Shown here: positions 1-8,201 of the stretch, piece after piece
How positions within the stretch are numbered: the stretch's first letter is position 1
How the letters are laid out: every line of letters begins with the position of its first letter
DNA from: Iodobacter sp. BJB302
Lineage (GTDB): Bacteria > Pseudomonadota > Gammaproteobacteria > Burkholderiales > Chitinibacteraceae
Assembly (NCBI RefSeq): GCF_002735645.1
Contig: NZ_PDZG01000027.1
Location: 1 to 55,714 of the forward strand
Direction of reading: 5' to 3'
DNA length: 55,714 nucleotides
Position numbers and translations under genes: made by a program
Notes under the pieces: generated by a model
The model's input: only the letters and a program-made list of their open reading frames with translations
Database searches by the model: none
Told to the model about the DNA's origin: nothing

Positions 1-1
1 A

Positions 2-121
2 TACCGTTTCAATCGTCGAGCAGACCTGTGCGCTCTGATTCCTCGATTACTCAAAGCCGTGATGCAGGCTAAACCTTGTCCAAGAGGGGTATTTCAAGCC
101 TTAATTGAGCAAGAGACATAA
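2..121 (+). pseudogene. IS1595-family transposase, C-terminal end (cut by window edge)
   Basis: An open frame enters from the left edge and ends at TAA 119-121, giving 39 residues that begin YRFNRRADLCALIPRLL. The YRFNRR segment followed by a short helix is typical of the C-terminus of IS1595/ISXO2-like DDE transposases, where it follows the last catalytic acidic residue. Only this tail is visible, so it cannot be said whether the element is intact. No clear terminal inverted repeat could be assigned in the 200 bases after the stop. It is entered as a pseudogene only because it is partial here; a complete transposase may lie to the left. Confidence 0.65.
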
Positions 122-331
122 TCAGGTAAAACATTGCTGTCGTCGTCTACACACAATATGGTGGTCATGGGGCAGTCTCAAATGACAAGTGTTGATGCTT
201 TGTGGCTTGTTTAAGCCCTGTCTTGCTTGTTATTGCTGACTTTTTATATGTAAATAACTTACGGTTTTTTTGCTTTGTAGTTCAAAAAGAGCCATTTGAA
301 TGATATTTACTGCGGCTGAGCAGATGCTTGG

Positions 332-2668
332 TTAATGATGCTGATAGGGAAGGAATATCGAGAAGGTGCTGCCTTGCCCTTCCAGACTTTCTACTTCGAT
401 ACGCCCCTGATGTTTTGCCACGATTTTTTTCACGATATCAAGGCCAAGCCCGCTGCCTTCTCCAGCTGGTTTGGTGGTGAAAAAAACATCAAATATTCTG
501 GAGCGAATATTTTCAGCAATGCCGCAGCCGTTATCCGAAATGGCGACGATGGCTTCATGTCCCTTCCTGCTGATTGCTATGGTCAGTACGCCAGAAAATT
601 GCATGGCTTGCAGTGCATTATGAATAAGGTTAGTCCACACCTGATTAAGCTCATCAGGAAAGCAAATAATGGGGTCGATATCCTGATAGTCTCGGATAAG
701 CTCAATATTTTGTTTGATTTGATTCTGATAAATGGTGAGGACGGTTTCTAAGCCCTCTTTTAAATCAGATTCAATGCTCACGCCCTCATGATCAAAGCGG
801 GAAAAAGATTTAAGGGCAAAAATAATTTTACTGACTCGTTCCACTGCCGTATTGATATTGTCGGTATTGCTGATAATGCTGGCGATACTGTAGGCGGTGT
901 CAAAGATAAGCGGGCTGTCCGGGTGAAGCAGTAAAGGTAAACAGTCTGCAAACGTGTCTTCAGCATGCAATTGCACCAAAATGCCCGCCATATACCTGGC
1001 ATCAGCAACACCAGCGCTTTCCAGCAGGGGATGCAGCTGGCGCACTTTATTTCTTTCTTCTCTGGGGCTCAGCATGCGCTGGGGTTTGTAGCCGATCAGC
1101 TGCATAAAGCGCTGCTGATTATCCTGATCCAAAAGCTGAAAAAGCTTAGGCAGGTTTTCCAGCGCATGGTTGAGCGAGTCGGCGATGTTTTTGCCGCTGG
1201 ATTTCACTGCGCCAATAGGCGTATTGATCTCATGTGCCACGCCCGCGATCAGTTGGCCCAGCGCTGCCATTTTTTCGGATTGAATCAGTTGGCCCTGCGC
1301 CTGGCGCAGGTTTTCAAGAGCGTCCGCCGTTTGAGCTCTGGATGCTTCAGTGGCCGCATAAGCCGTTGCATTGGCAAGAGCAATGGCTGCATAGATGGCG
1401 ATAGAGCGCAGCAGCTCCAGCTCTCTTTTTTGAAAAGCATTGGCCTTATGGCTTCGGATAGAAACAACGCCTATGCGCTGTCTGTTTACAATGAGGGGGC
1501 GCAGTACAACAGAGCGCATAGGAGATACCGGGCAAATGCCGTTTGGAACAGGTGCTTTTTCTATCAGCGATTCATCCGCAATAATCAGCTCATGTTCGCC
1601 TTTAAATGCCTTCACAGAAAGTGAATCCGGATGATCCAGCATCACAAAATAAGGCGGGGCAAGCTGGCCGTCTTCGATATAGTAAATCTGGTTTAAGCGG
1701 TCTCCTTCCGGAGTAAGCAGGGCAACGCTAAAGGCATCAAGGGGCAGCAGTGCCTGCAGGTGCAGATAGAGTGCCTGGCAGATTGCATTCGGATTAAGGC
1801 TGGTGGTGAGCTCCCTGCCAATATCGCCTAATTGCCGCAGCGTTTCTGCGGAGCTTGCCAGTGCTTTATTAACCTCAGATAACTCCGCAGTGCGCTCTGA
1901 TACCCGATCAGCCAGGTGATCGCGGTGTTCAGCCAGCTCGCGCTCGTACAGCTGCTTTTGCTGCAAGTAATCAGACAAACTGTTTTGCAAATGATTGATG
2001 CCTGATACAAGCATGGACAGCTCATCTTGGCGGGCCGGAGAGCGAGGCATCACAAGGGGCTGGTCTAAATTGGCGGGGCTTAACTGGGCAAGGTGGCGGG
2101 CAATCCGCTGCACATGCACGGTAACGGAGCGGTTAAAAATCAGCATAATAAAGCCGGCAAGCAGCAGGGACTGGATAATCTGCGTGATGACGATGGCCAC
2201 TACTTCACTGCGCAGCCGTGACCAGAGAACGCGCTCATCCCCTAAAAGAGCTAATTTGCCAACCTTTTGGTTGGGTGAATTAAAAAAGGACTGGTAGCTT
2301 AAAGTAATTTCCTGAGAAGGCGCGATGCCCGATTTTTTCCAGCCGGGCTGGTTAAAAGAGAAGGTTTCTGCTGCCAGCTGTTCCGGCATGATGGTGATTT
2401 CAATTTGGCCAACGGATGCAATTTTAGAGGCGCTGGTTAAATGCGTGTGCAGGGCATCCCGGTCCATTTCCCAAATGGCTTTACTTAATGTGTGCTGATA
2501 AACCTGTGCAATCAGATTGAGCTCTGAGTTCATCGCAGCCAGATTAATCTGCCATGCCGACCATGTTTTGACCGCCACTGCCGCAAGCGTAAAGACAAAA
2601 CAAAACACCAGAGTGGCCAGCACCATTCGGCTTCCGAGGGACAGACCAGATTGCGTTTTAGGAGGCAT
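332..2668 (-). CDS. Membrane sensor histidine kinase with GAF domain
   Basis: 778-residue inner-membrane sensor kinase expected to autophosphorylate on His and pass phosphate to an unlinked response regulator. Order: TM1 about 14-36, a periplasmic sensor region 37-153, TM2 about 156-178, a HAMP-like linker, a coiled coil 225-275, a GAF domain about 280-435, then the kinase core. The H box GQLIAGVAHEINTP places the phosphoacceptor at His479. The N box (NLIHNALQAM), G1 (DNGCGI) and G2 (GSGLGL) of the HATPase domain are all present. About 120 residues lie between the H-box helix and the second dimerisation helix, which is longer than usual. No response regulator gene is adjacent, so it is an orphan kinase. 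No strong Shine-Dalgarno is seen before the ATG. The input signal is unknown. Confidence 0.9.
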   Translation of the reverse strand: MPPKTQSGLSLGSRMVLATLVFCFVFTLAAVAVKTWSAWQINLAAMNSELNLIAQVYQHTLSKAIWEMDRDALHTHLTSASKIASVGQIEITIMPEQLAAETFSFNQPGWKKSGIAPSQEITLSYQSFFNSPNQKVGKLALLGDERVLWSRLRSEVVAIVITQIIQSLLLAGFIMLIFNRSVTVHVQRIARHLAQLSPANLDQPLVMPRSPARQDELSMLVSGINHLQNSLSDYLQQKQLYERELAEHRDHLADRVSERTAELSEVNKALASSAETLRQLGDIGRELTTSLNPNAICQALYLHLQALLPLDAFSVALLTPEGDRLNQIYYIEDGQLAPPYFVMLDHPDSLSVKAFKGEHELIIADESLIEKAPVPNGICPVSPMRSVVLRPLIVNRQRIGVVSIRSHKANAFQKRELELLRSIAIYAAIALANATAYAATEASRAQTADALENLRQAQGQLIQSEKMAALGQLIAGVAHEINTPIGAVKSSGKNIADSLNHALENLPKLFQLLDQDNQQRFMQLIGYKPQRMLSPREERNKVRQLHPLLESAGVADARYMAGILVQLHAEDTFADCLPLLLHPDSPLIFDTAYSIASIISNTDNINTAVERVSKIIFALKSFSRFDHEGVSIESDLKEGLETVLTIYQNQIKQNIELIRDYQDIDPIICFPDELNQVWTNLIHNALQAMQFSGVLTIAISRKGHEAIVAISDNGCGIAENIRSRIFDVFFTTKPAGEGSGLGLDIVKKIVAKHQGRIEVESLEGQGSTFSIFLPYQHH

Positions 2669-2839
2669 GGTTTTATATAGTTTGAGTGAAAGGTTTTTTT
2701 ATGTTGAGTAAATGATTCAGCAGGGGCTGATTAAACTGTCTCTGGTTTATTGATCAGAAAAAGCTGATTAATATGCAACCTTTCCTTTTTATGATGTTTA
2801 ATTGCTTATTAAAGTTGATAAAGACCACGTAGCACAAAT

Positions 2840-3598
2840 TTAATTTATCTCGGATGAATTCCATTTTTTTTTAATCGTATCAAACGTGCCATTTTTTTTA
2901 ATATTTTCCATGCCTTGCCTGAACCGATTAACTAATTTATCTGATGTTTTCTGGCCAAAGGCCATAAAGTAGCCATTTTCGCTCAGATCCAGTTTATAGA
3001 CTTTTACGAGTGTTTTTGCCGGGTCATCGCCTGACTGGCGAACCAAATGATAGGCTGCCATTTCATTCATTACCCACAAATCAATCCGGCCAAGTTTTAG
3101 TTTTTCATAATTAAGCTGATATTTCACACTGGATTGCAGATTTTTTCCTTTAATAAAACCCTGTGATTCTAAAAATTGTTCACCAACATCGGTATTTACA
3201 CTGCCTGTCTGATATTTTTTTGCATCTGCCAGTTGCCTGATTTTAATATCATGGCCAGTATATGCAAACAGGTAATCGCTTGCAGGTGCGATTGGTCCAA
3301 TCCATTTAAATAATTTTTCTCTTTGCTGTGTCCGGCCTATAGAATAGATCAGTACATTTTCATTATTTATTGCACTTTCGTAAGCTCTGGCCCAAGGCAT
3401 GGATTGAAATTTACCCTCAATTTTTATGTCTTTAAGAATGGCCTGAACTATTTCGGTGCTGAATCCGGTTAAAACTCCTTTCTCTGTGTAGTTATAAGGG
3501 GCGAGCTCCTCTGTTACAATCCGGATTGTTTCGGCACCCGCCATGGCCCCGTGCGCTATCACCAGCAGCAAGATAAAAAAATGGTGCAGCCCTGGCAA
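2840..3598 (-). CDS. Periplasmic substrate-binding protein, family 3 (copy 1)
   Basis: 252-residue secreted protein of the SBP_bac_3 type, which binds amino acids or other small polar ligands in the periplasm. An N-terminal signal peptide (hydrophobic about 6-20) ends near AMAGA. The mature protein starts with the characteristic IRIVTEELAPYNY strand and has the ATEIVQAIL-like helix (GFSTEIVQAIL) of the first lobe. The start codon is TTG: on the minus strand AAGGAG (3610-3605) sits 6 nt before it, which decides the start. It lies 16 nt after the paralogue 3615-4358, so the two form an operon. No permease or ATPase gene is linked. Such orphan binding proteins may feed a distant transporter or present ligand to a chemoreceptor or kinase; that is inference. 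Confidence 0.85.
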   Translation of the reverse strand: MPGLHHFFILLLVIAHGAMAGAETIRIVTEELAPYNYTEKGVLTGFSTEIVQAILKDIKIEGKFQSMPWARAYESAINNENVLIYSIGRTQQREKLFKWIGPIAPASDYLFAYTGHDIKIRQLADAKKYQTGSVNTDVGEQFLESQGFIKGKNLQSSVKYQLNYEKLKLGRIDLWVMNEMAAYHLVRQSGDDPAKTLVKVYKLDLSENGYFMAFGQKTSDKLVNRFRQGMENIKKNGTFDTIKKKWNSSEIN

Positions 3599-3604
3599 AA
3601 TTTT

Positions 3605-3610
3605 CTCCTT
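3605..3610 (-). promoter_or_regulatory. Strong Shine-Dalgarno deciding a TTG start
   Basis: Minus-strand AAGGAG, 6 nt before the TTG at 3598-3596. It supports TTG as initiator of the downstream binding protein. Confidence 0.75.
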
Positions 3611-3614
3611 TCTA

Positions 3615-4358
3615 TTATTTAAGCCCGCTGAAATTATGTGTTTCCATTATTTTTTTTAACTGGCCTTCTGCTTTGATTTTTTCAAAAGCGGCTTGTGTCT
3701 GTTTAACCAGTTTATCGGATGTCTTTTTACTATAAGCGATATATATCCCGCTGTTTAATTTATTCAGTGTAAACAGGCTGTCTAATTGATTACAATCAAA
3801 CTGATGTTGTTTGCAGAGTGTGGCGATATCGCCTTCAAATAAAGCAATCAGATCAACCTGATGATTTAATAGTTTTCTGAATGCATCTGATTGCTGGGCG
3901 GATATGCTTAAGCGGGTAAATCCATTTTCCTGCAAATACTGCTGGCGAACATCATCTCTGACTACTGCAATGGAGTAGCGTTTAGCATCTTCCAGCTTTT
4001 TAATACTGATATCGCTTCTTTCTTTAAGCCTGACTAAAAAACACTGCGATTTGAATAACTCGCCTACCCATTTAAAATCTGTTTCTCTGTTGGGTGTGCG
4101 GGCAATTAAGTAGATAAGTACATTGGCTTTTTTTAAGGCCATATCATATGACCTTGCCCATGGGTAAATGCTGATACTGTAATCTGTAAGCCCTGCGTTT
4201 TTAAGGCTTAATTCCACAACCTCGGTTGCCGGGCCTGCTACTTTTCCATCTTTAATATAAGAAAAAGAGGTCATTTCCGTGACTGCATTAATCCGCTCTG
4301 CGAGGCAAAGCGCAGAATAGCTTGTAATTAATAAAGTCAGTATGGGTAAGGTTTTCAT
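3615..4358 (-). CDS. Periplasmic substrate-binding protein, family 3 (copy 2)
   Basis: 247-residue paralogue of the gene just downstream, sharing layout and the motifs YPWARSYDMAL / MPWARAYESAI, ANVLIYLIARTPNRE / ENVLIYSIGRTQQRE and the C-terminal TSDKLV helix. The signal peptide is MKTLPILTLLITSYSALCLA. The start at 4358 is chosen because the signal peptide begins there; an in-frame ATG at 4391 would add 11 charged residues before it. First gene of a two-gene operon. The two proteins share motifs but differ widely elsewhere, so the duplication is not recent and the ligands may differ. Ligand unknown. Confidence 0.82.
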   Translation of the reverse strand: MKTLPILTLLITSYSALCLAERINAVTEMTSFSYIKDGKVAGPATEVVELSLKNAGLTDYSISIYPWARSYDMALKKANVLIYLIARTPNRETDFKWVGELFKSQCFLVRLKERSDISIKKLEDAKRYSIAVVRDDVRQQYLQENGFTRLSISAQQSDAFRKLLNHQVDLIALFEGDIATLCKQHQFDCNQLDSLFTLNKLNSGIYIAYSKKTSDKLVKQTQAAFEKIKAEGQLKKIMETHNFSGLK

Positions 4359-4586
4359 GCGTTTAAATTTCAGCCGTTCAGAGAGTGTCATTTAAATAAC
4401 ATTGATAGCAGAATAGATCCGGCATGCCGGGCAAATTAAACAATCTTCAGCTCTGAACGGGGGAATGTAAGTTAAACGTTAAACATTAAGAGGGGATTGT
4501 GCCGCGGCGGCTGAGCTGCGGTTTTTACTGAAGCTATGCCAGCGGGCGTTGGCCCCTATGAAGGGGGAATAGGGGTATACGGGAAA

Positions 4587-4626
4587 AAAAGGCTGCATAT
4601 CGCACGGGATATGCAGCCTTTTCTGC
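4587..4626. terminator. Rho-independent terminator (bidirectional hairpin)
   Basis: Perfect 15-bp stem (4587-4601 with 4608-4622), 6-nt loop, A-run on one side and T-run on the other. It sits directly after the stop of the minus-strand oxidoreductase gene. Confidence 0.85.
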
Positions 4627-5565
4627 TTAGATAACTTGCAGCACAATTTTGCCACGGGCACGGCCGCTTTCGCTGCGCTCATGGGCGAGGGCGGCCCCGG
4701 CTAATGGGAACACACTGTCTATCACTACTTTGATGTGCCCGGCATCCAGCAACGCCGCAATCTCGCTTAATTGAGCTGCATTGGGCTGTACAAAGCAAAA
4801 ATTAGCACTCACTTGGTGTTTTTGTGCGGTAGCTTCATCGGGCTGATCACAAATTGAAACAAGGCGGCCACCAGCTTTTAGTGTTTGCCAGCTTTGGGCC
4901 AGAATATCGCCCCCCATGGTATCAAACACCAGATCCAGATCGCGTAAATCTGCGAAATTGGCTTGTGTGTAATCGATAATATGGTCGGCACCGTGTGAGC
5001 TGACCAATCCGGCGTTTTTACCGGAAGTCGTGGTATATACCTCAGCGCCGCGCCACTTTGCTAATTGAATGGCGAACAGCCCCACACCACCGGCACCCGC
5101 ATGGATGAGCACTTTCTCACCAGCTTGTAATTGGCCAATCTGAAAGATCGCTTGCCATGCAGTGAGTGCAGCTAAAGGCACGGCTGCGGCTTGTTGCCAA
5201 TCCAAGCTTTGTGGTTTTTTGGCAATTTCACTGGCCCTGATGGCAACAAACTCGGCATAAGCGCCGTTACGGGCAATATCAGGCCGGGAATAAACGGCAT
5301 CGCCGATCTGCCAGCCTGTAACTTGCTCGCCCAGGGCAACAATTTCACCTGCCACATCCCAGCCTAAAGTGAGCGGCATTTCATAAGCCAGCATGGATTG
5401 CAAATAGCCTTCACGGATTTTCCAATCTACCGGATTAACACCCGCTGCATATACTTTAATCAGCACATCATCAGCGGCGATCTCAGGTATGGGTGAGTTT
5501 TCCAGCTGTAATACATCGCGCTGGCCGTAGCGGTGCTGGCGAATGGCTTGCATGCTTGCTTTCAT
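4627..5565 (-). CDS. NADP-dependent quinone-oxidoreductase-like enzyme (zinc-free MDR)
   Basis: 312-residue cytoplasmic medium-chain dehydrogenase/reductase. The GroES-like N-domain has PVDWKIREGYLQ and LGWDVAGEIVALG. The Rossmann domain carries HAGAGGVGLFAIQLAKWRGA, the NADPH-binding glycine motif. The catalytic-zinc Cys/His ligands of alcohol dehydrogenases are absent, as in quinone oxidoreductase/zeta-crystallin relatives. It probably reduces quinones or activated alkenes with NADPH. Divergent from a LysR-type regulator with a clear dyad between the two genes, so it is probably that regulator's target. The specific substrate cannot be read from sequence. Confidence 0.88.
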   Translation of the reverse strand: MKASMQAIRQHRYGQRDVLQLENSPIPEIAADDVLIKVYAAGVNPVDWKIREGYLQSMLAYEMPLTLGWDVAGEIVALGEQVTGWQIGDAVYSRPDIARNGAYAEFVAIRASEIAKKPQSLDWQQAAAVPLAALTAWQAIFQIGQLQAGEKVLIHAGAGGVGLFAIQLAKWRGAEVYTTTSGKNAGLVSSHGADHIIDYTQANFADLRDLDLVFDTMGGDILAQSWQTLKAGGRLVSICDQPDEATAQKHQVSANFCFVQPNAAQLSEIAALLDAGHIKVVIDSVFPLAGAALAHERSESGRARGKIVLQVI

Positions 5566-5646
5566 TTTTATTCTTCCGGTGGGTAAGTGAATAAGGCTAG
5601 TTTAGCGATGAATCGCTGGATTGATTAGTGCTGACAAAAGCATTAC

Positions 5647-5669
5647 ATTGTTGCCAAAATAGCAACAAT
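5647..5669. promoter_or_regulatory. Candidate LysR operator (8-bp dyad)
   Basis: ATTGTTGC - 7 nt - GCAACAAT, a perfect inverted repeat containing the T-N11-A core expected of LysR-family boxes. It lies between the divergent oxidoreductase and LysR genes, 18 bp before the regulator's ATG, a position suited to autorepression. Confidence 0.65.
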
Positions 5670-5687
5670 TGTTCAAAGGAACCATTT

Positions 5688-6611
5688 ATGCCACTTTCTC
5701 TGGATACTTTGCCTGGCCTCGTTTTGTTTTCCTGCGTGGTTCGCCATGGCAGTCTGACGGGGGCGGCACAGGAGCTGGGACTGAATCGCTCGTCTGTGAG
5801 TAAGCAACTTGCACGGTTTGAAGCACAGCTTGGCGCAAAATTATTACAAAGAACAACCCGCAAGCTGGCGCTCACCGAATTAGGCGAGCGGGTATGGCAG
5901 GAGGCGCAAACCATTGCTGCGGCTTTGGAAAATGTGGATGCCATTACCGAGGATTACCGGCAAAACGTGCGCGGGCGGCTGAAAGTAAGCTGTTCGTCGT
6001 CTTTAGCCAGGGTGCATTTAGTCCCTTTGCTGCCCATATTTAACCAGCGCTATCCAGAAGTAGATTTACTTCTGCAACTGGAAGACCGCTTTGTGGATTT
6101 AACCACCGAGCAAGTCGATATCGCCATTCGGGTGGGGCATTTGCCTGATTCATCCCTGGTGGCGCGTAAGCTGGGTGAATTGCAGTGGCAGCTGGTAGCC
6201 AGCCCAGGCTATCTGGCAAAGCACGGCGCGCCACAAACACCCGCAGATCTTGCCGGGCACGCCTGTCTTTTTTACCAGAATGGGCTGCGTGTGATGAATC
6301 TATGGACGTTTACCGGGCCCAAAGGCGAGGAGCAGGTGCGGGTGAAGGGGGCCTTGGCGATGAATGATGCCTGCGCCCTGGTTGATGCGGCCATCAATGG
6401 GCTGGGCATATTATTGATTGATCGCGCACTACTCTCTTTACCACTTGCCAGTGGCCAATTGCTGTCGCTGCTGCCCGATTACCAGCTGGCCGCCGGCTTA
6501 CCAGTCTATGCGGTTTATCCGGCACGCGAGTGGCTGCCGGCTAAAGCCGCCGCCTTTGTTGAGTTTATTCTTCAGGAGTTTGCACCTAGGCTGGCAACGC
6601 CCCGGTTATGA
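5688..6611 (+). CDS. LysR-family transcriptional regulator
   Basis: 307-residue LysR-type regulator. The winged HTH is at about 5-64 (GSLTGAAQELGLNRSSVSKQLARFE, then LLQRTTRKLALTELGE), followed by the LysR substrate-binding domain from about 90 (RGRLKVSCSSSLARVHLVPLLP). The sequence resembles the DsdA/AaeR-like group with VDIAIRVGHLPDSSLVARKLG. The start at 5688 is preferred over an upstream in-frame start at 5628 because AAAGGA lies 7 nt before it and the domain begins right after it; the longer form would translate the palindrome. Divergent from the NADPH oxidoreductase, which it probably regulates. Effector unknown. Confidence 0.9.
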   Translation: MPLSLDTLPGLVLFSCVVRHGSLTGAAQELGLNRSSVSKQLARFEAQLGAKLLQRTTRKLALTELGERVWQEAQTIAAALENVDAITEDYRQNVRGRLKVSCSSSLARVHLVPLLPIFNQRYPEVDLLLQLEDRFVDLTTEQVDIAIRVGHLPDSSLVARKLGELQWQLVASPGYLAKHGAPQTPADLAGHACLFYQNGLRVMNLWTFTGPKGEEQVRVKGALAMNDACALVDAAINGLGILLIDRALLSLPLASGQLLSLLPDYQLAAGLPVYAVYPAREWLPAKAAAFVEFILQEFAPRLATPRL

Positions 6612-6642
6612 GAATGAAATGAGTTATACCCTGAGCCAAAAG

Positions 6643-6735
6643 ACCTGCAGGTACAGAGCACACAGAGGAAGCCCTGATTACCTCAGGTTTTTCTCTGCGT
6701 GCTTTGTGTGCTTAAGGCGCTCTGTGCCTGCAGGT
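6643..6735. repeat. Long imperfect inverted repeat between convergent genes
   Basis: Outer arms 6643-6659 and 6719-6735 match at 16 of 17 positions (ACCTGCAGGTACAGAGC and its complement). Inner arms rich in CACAGAGG/CTCTGCGTG extend the pairing imperfectly. It lies between the ends of convergent genes and could fold into a large hairpin. The CACAGAG wording recurs at 16455-16475, suggesting a dispersed family. Confidence 0.6.
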
Positions 6736-6787
6736 TTATGGTTTTTTGGGGAAGGGTTTCGCAGCAGCATGTAGCCCAAGGCGCTTC

Positions 6788-7894
6788 TTATAAGCCGCCG
6801 TTTTCCATCATATTGCGGATCACCCGGTTAAATGGCTCGATCCAATCAGGATCAAACTGCTGATCAGACGCGTTGACTTCGGCAATGGCCCGCAGCACTG
6901 ATTTGTTCTGGCCGCGATGGCTGTGTTTAAGCATAACGGCTTCAAAGGCATCCACCAGCGCCAGAATCTTGGCGCCAGGCACAATATCGTTGCCGCTGAG
7001 TTTATTGGGGTAACCGTTGCCTTCAATGCTTTCGTGGTGCTGCAAACACATAGTGGAAGCGTCTTGCCAGCCATCCATTCTGGCTAAGAGGCCTGCAGCC
7101 CAGGCGGGGTGATCAACTAATTGTGCCCGCTCGATGTCGGACATTCTCTCTACTTTCAGCCAGAGCGATTCGGGCAAAAACATCATGCCGATATCGTGCA
7201 TATAGACGGCTGCTTCAAGCTGGGTGCTGGAGACCACGCCGCCTGCAGCTTTATTAGTGGCTAAGGCCAATTGTAAATTGCGTGCGGTACGGCCACGAAA
7301 CAGCGGCGAGCGCATTTCCAGTTGCAGCGCCATATTGCGAAAAAATCGCAAATCCTGGCTGCGTTCTTCATTTGAGCGTTCTACTTCGGCACGGGTACGG
7401 TCTGGCAATGTCACTGCGGCATGTTTAAAACCGGTCACGGCTTCGATCAGCCGGGAACAGGCAGGATCAAGCTCTTCGGCCTGCAAGGTGGAAAGCCCGT
7501 CAAGGCCACGGGCTAAAGTTGGAAGATGCAGGCTGCTGGCCGATGAATTATTGCTGAGCGATTCAACCGCTTGCTCAAGCCTGTCTAAAGTTAGCAGCAA
7601 AACCTCAGATAAGACTTCGGTGAGCTGCAGCTCGCCCGCGCGCATTCTGGAAAGCAGGGTTTCTATGCCGTGCACCAAGGGCACAACAAACTCTACGCGG
7701 CACAGCCCGGCATCGCCTTTTATATTGTGAAATGCACGGAACAAATCAGAAATTAAAATCATCTTGCCGGGATCACGCTTCAGCTCGGCAATAATCTGCT
7801 CGATCCTTGGTGCATGATCTGCAAGGCTTTCCCGAAAATCCTGGAAAGTATTGATATCGTGAATTTTCGGTGTGAGTAAGCTGTCGTAGTTCAT
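6788..7894 (-). CDS. Hpt + HD-GYP domain protein (probable c-di-GMP phosphodiesterase)
   Basis: 368-residue soluble protein joining a histidine phosphotransfer domain to an HD-GYP domain. The Hpt helix contains FHNIKGDAGL with phosphoacceptor His56. The HD-GYP part has MHDIGM near residue 233, then QHHESIEGNGYP and the ILALVDAFEAV helix, so most metal ligands are kept. The Lys of the usual HDIGK is Met, and the RPYR segment is degenerate, so catalytic activity is likely but not certain. The start at 7894 has GAAGGTG 5 nt upstream; an ATG at 8038 would add 48 residues with no domain. The fusion suggests phosphorelay control of cyclic-di-GMP breakdown. No partner kinase is adjacent; the kinase at 332-2668 is a conceivable but unproven one. 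Confidence 0.85.
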   Translation of the reverse strand: MNYDSLLTPKIHDINTFQDFRESLADHAPRIEQIIAELKRDPGKMILISDLFRAFHNIKGDAGLCRVEFVVPLVHGIETLLSRMRAGELQLTEVLSEVLLLTLDRLEQAVESLSNNSSASSLHLPTLARGLDGLSTLQAEELDPACSRLIEAVTGFKHAAVTLPDRTRAEVERSNEERSQDLRFFRNMALQLEMRSPLFRGRTARNLQLALATNKAAGGVVSSTQLEAAVYMHDIGMMFLPESLWLKVERMSDIERAQLVDHPAWAAGLLARMDGWQDASTMCLQHHESIEGNGYPNKLSGNDIVPGAKILALVDAFEAVMLKHSHRGQNKSVLRAIAEVNASDQQFDPDWIEPFNRVIRNMMENGGL

Positions 7895-8084
7895 AGGGAC
7901 ACCTTCGGGTGGATTTGGTTTAAGCATAAGTCGTGCTGGCTGCAGAAGATATTCAATTTTCAGATTAAATGCGCGGAGTGGCAGTAATAGCTTGTCTTCG
8001 TTGGGTAATATTCGCCGCATATAATGTAATTTATGCAACGACGCAATTATTCTCTGAAATTAGAATGATGGCTGCTGAAACGTA

Positions 8085-8177
8085 ATGTGTACATTGAATC
8101 GAATTCGATGTTGTTTCATCTCTCTCCTCTGTATGTATTTACGCCACCGACCCGGTGGCGTTTTTTTTTGCCCGTAG
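8085..8177 (+). CDS. Possible 30-residue Cys-rich leader peptide before the pseudouridine synthase gene
   Basis: ATG 8085 to TAG 8175-8177 encodes 30 residues, MCTLNRIRCCFISLLCMY then LRHRPGGVFFCP, with five Cys. Its 3' part runs through the terminator hairpin at 8141-8161, so translation would melt the hairpin. No convincing Shine-Dalgarno is visible, and its existence as a gene is not proven. It could be a leader ORF controlling the next gene, or chance. Confidence 0.25.
   Translation: MCTLNRIRCCFISLLCMYLRHRPGGVFFCP
8141..8169 (+). terminator. Terminator/attenuator upstream of the pseudouridine synthase gene
   Basis: Perfect 9-bp stem ACGCCACCG / CGGTGGCGT with a 3-nt loop followed by nine T. 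It points into the downstream gene, and no larger plus-strand gene ends before it, so it would end a short leader or small RNA starting within about 8000-8100. Confidence 0.75.
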
Positions 8178-8201
8178 CGGGTACAATGGCAGATTGCTCT
8201 T

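Noticed and set aside
335-751. 138-residue plus-strand open frame inside the sensor kinase
   Set aside because: Antisense of the conserved HATPase domain, whose motifs are clearly on the other strand.
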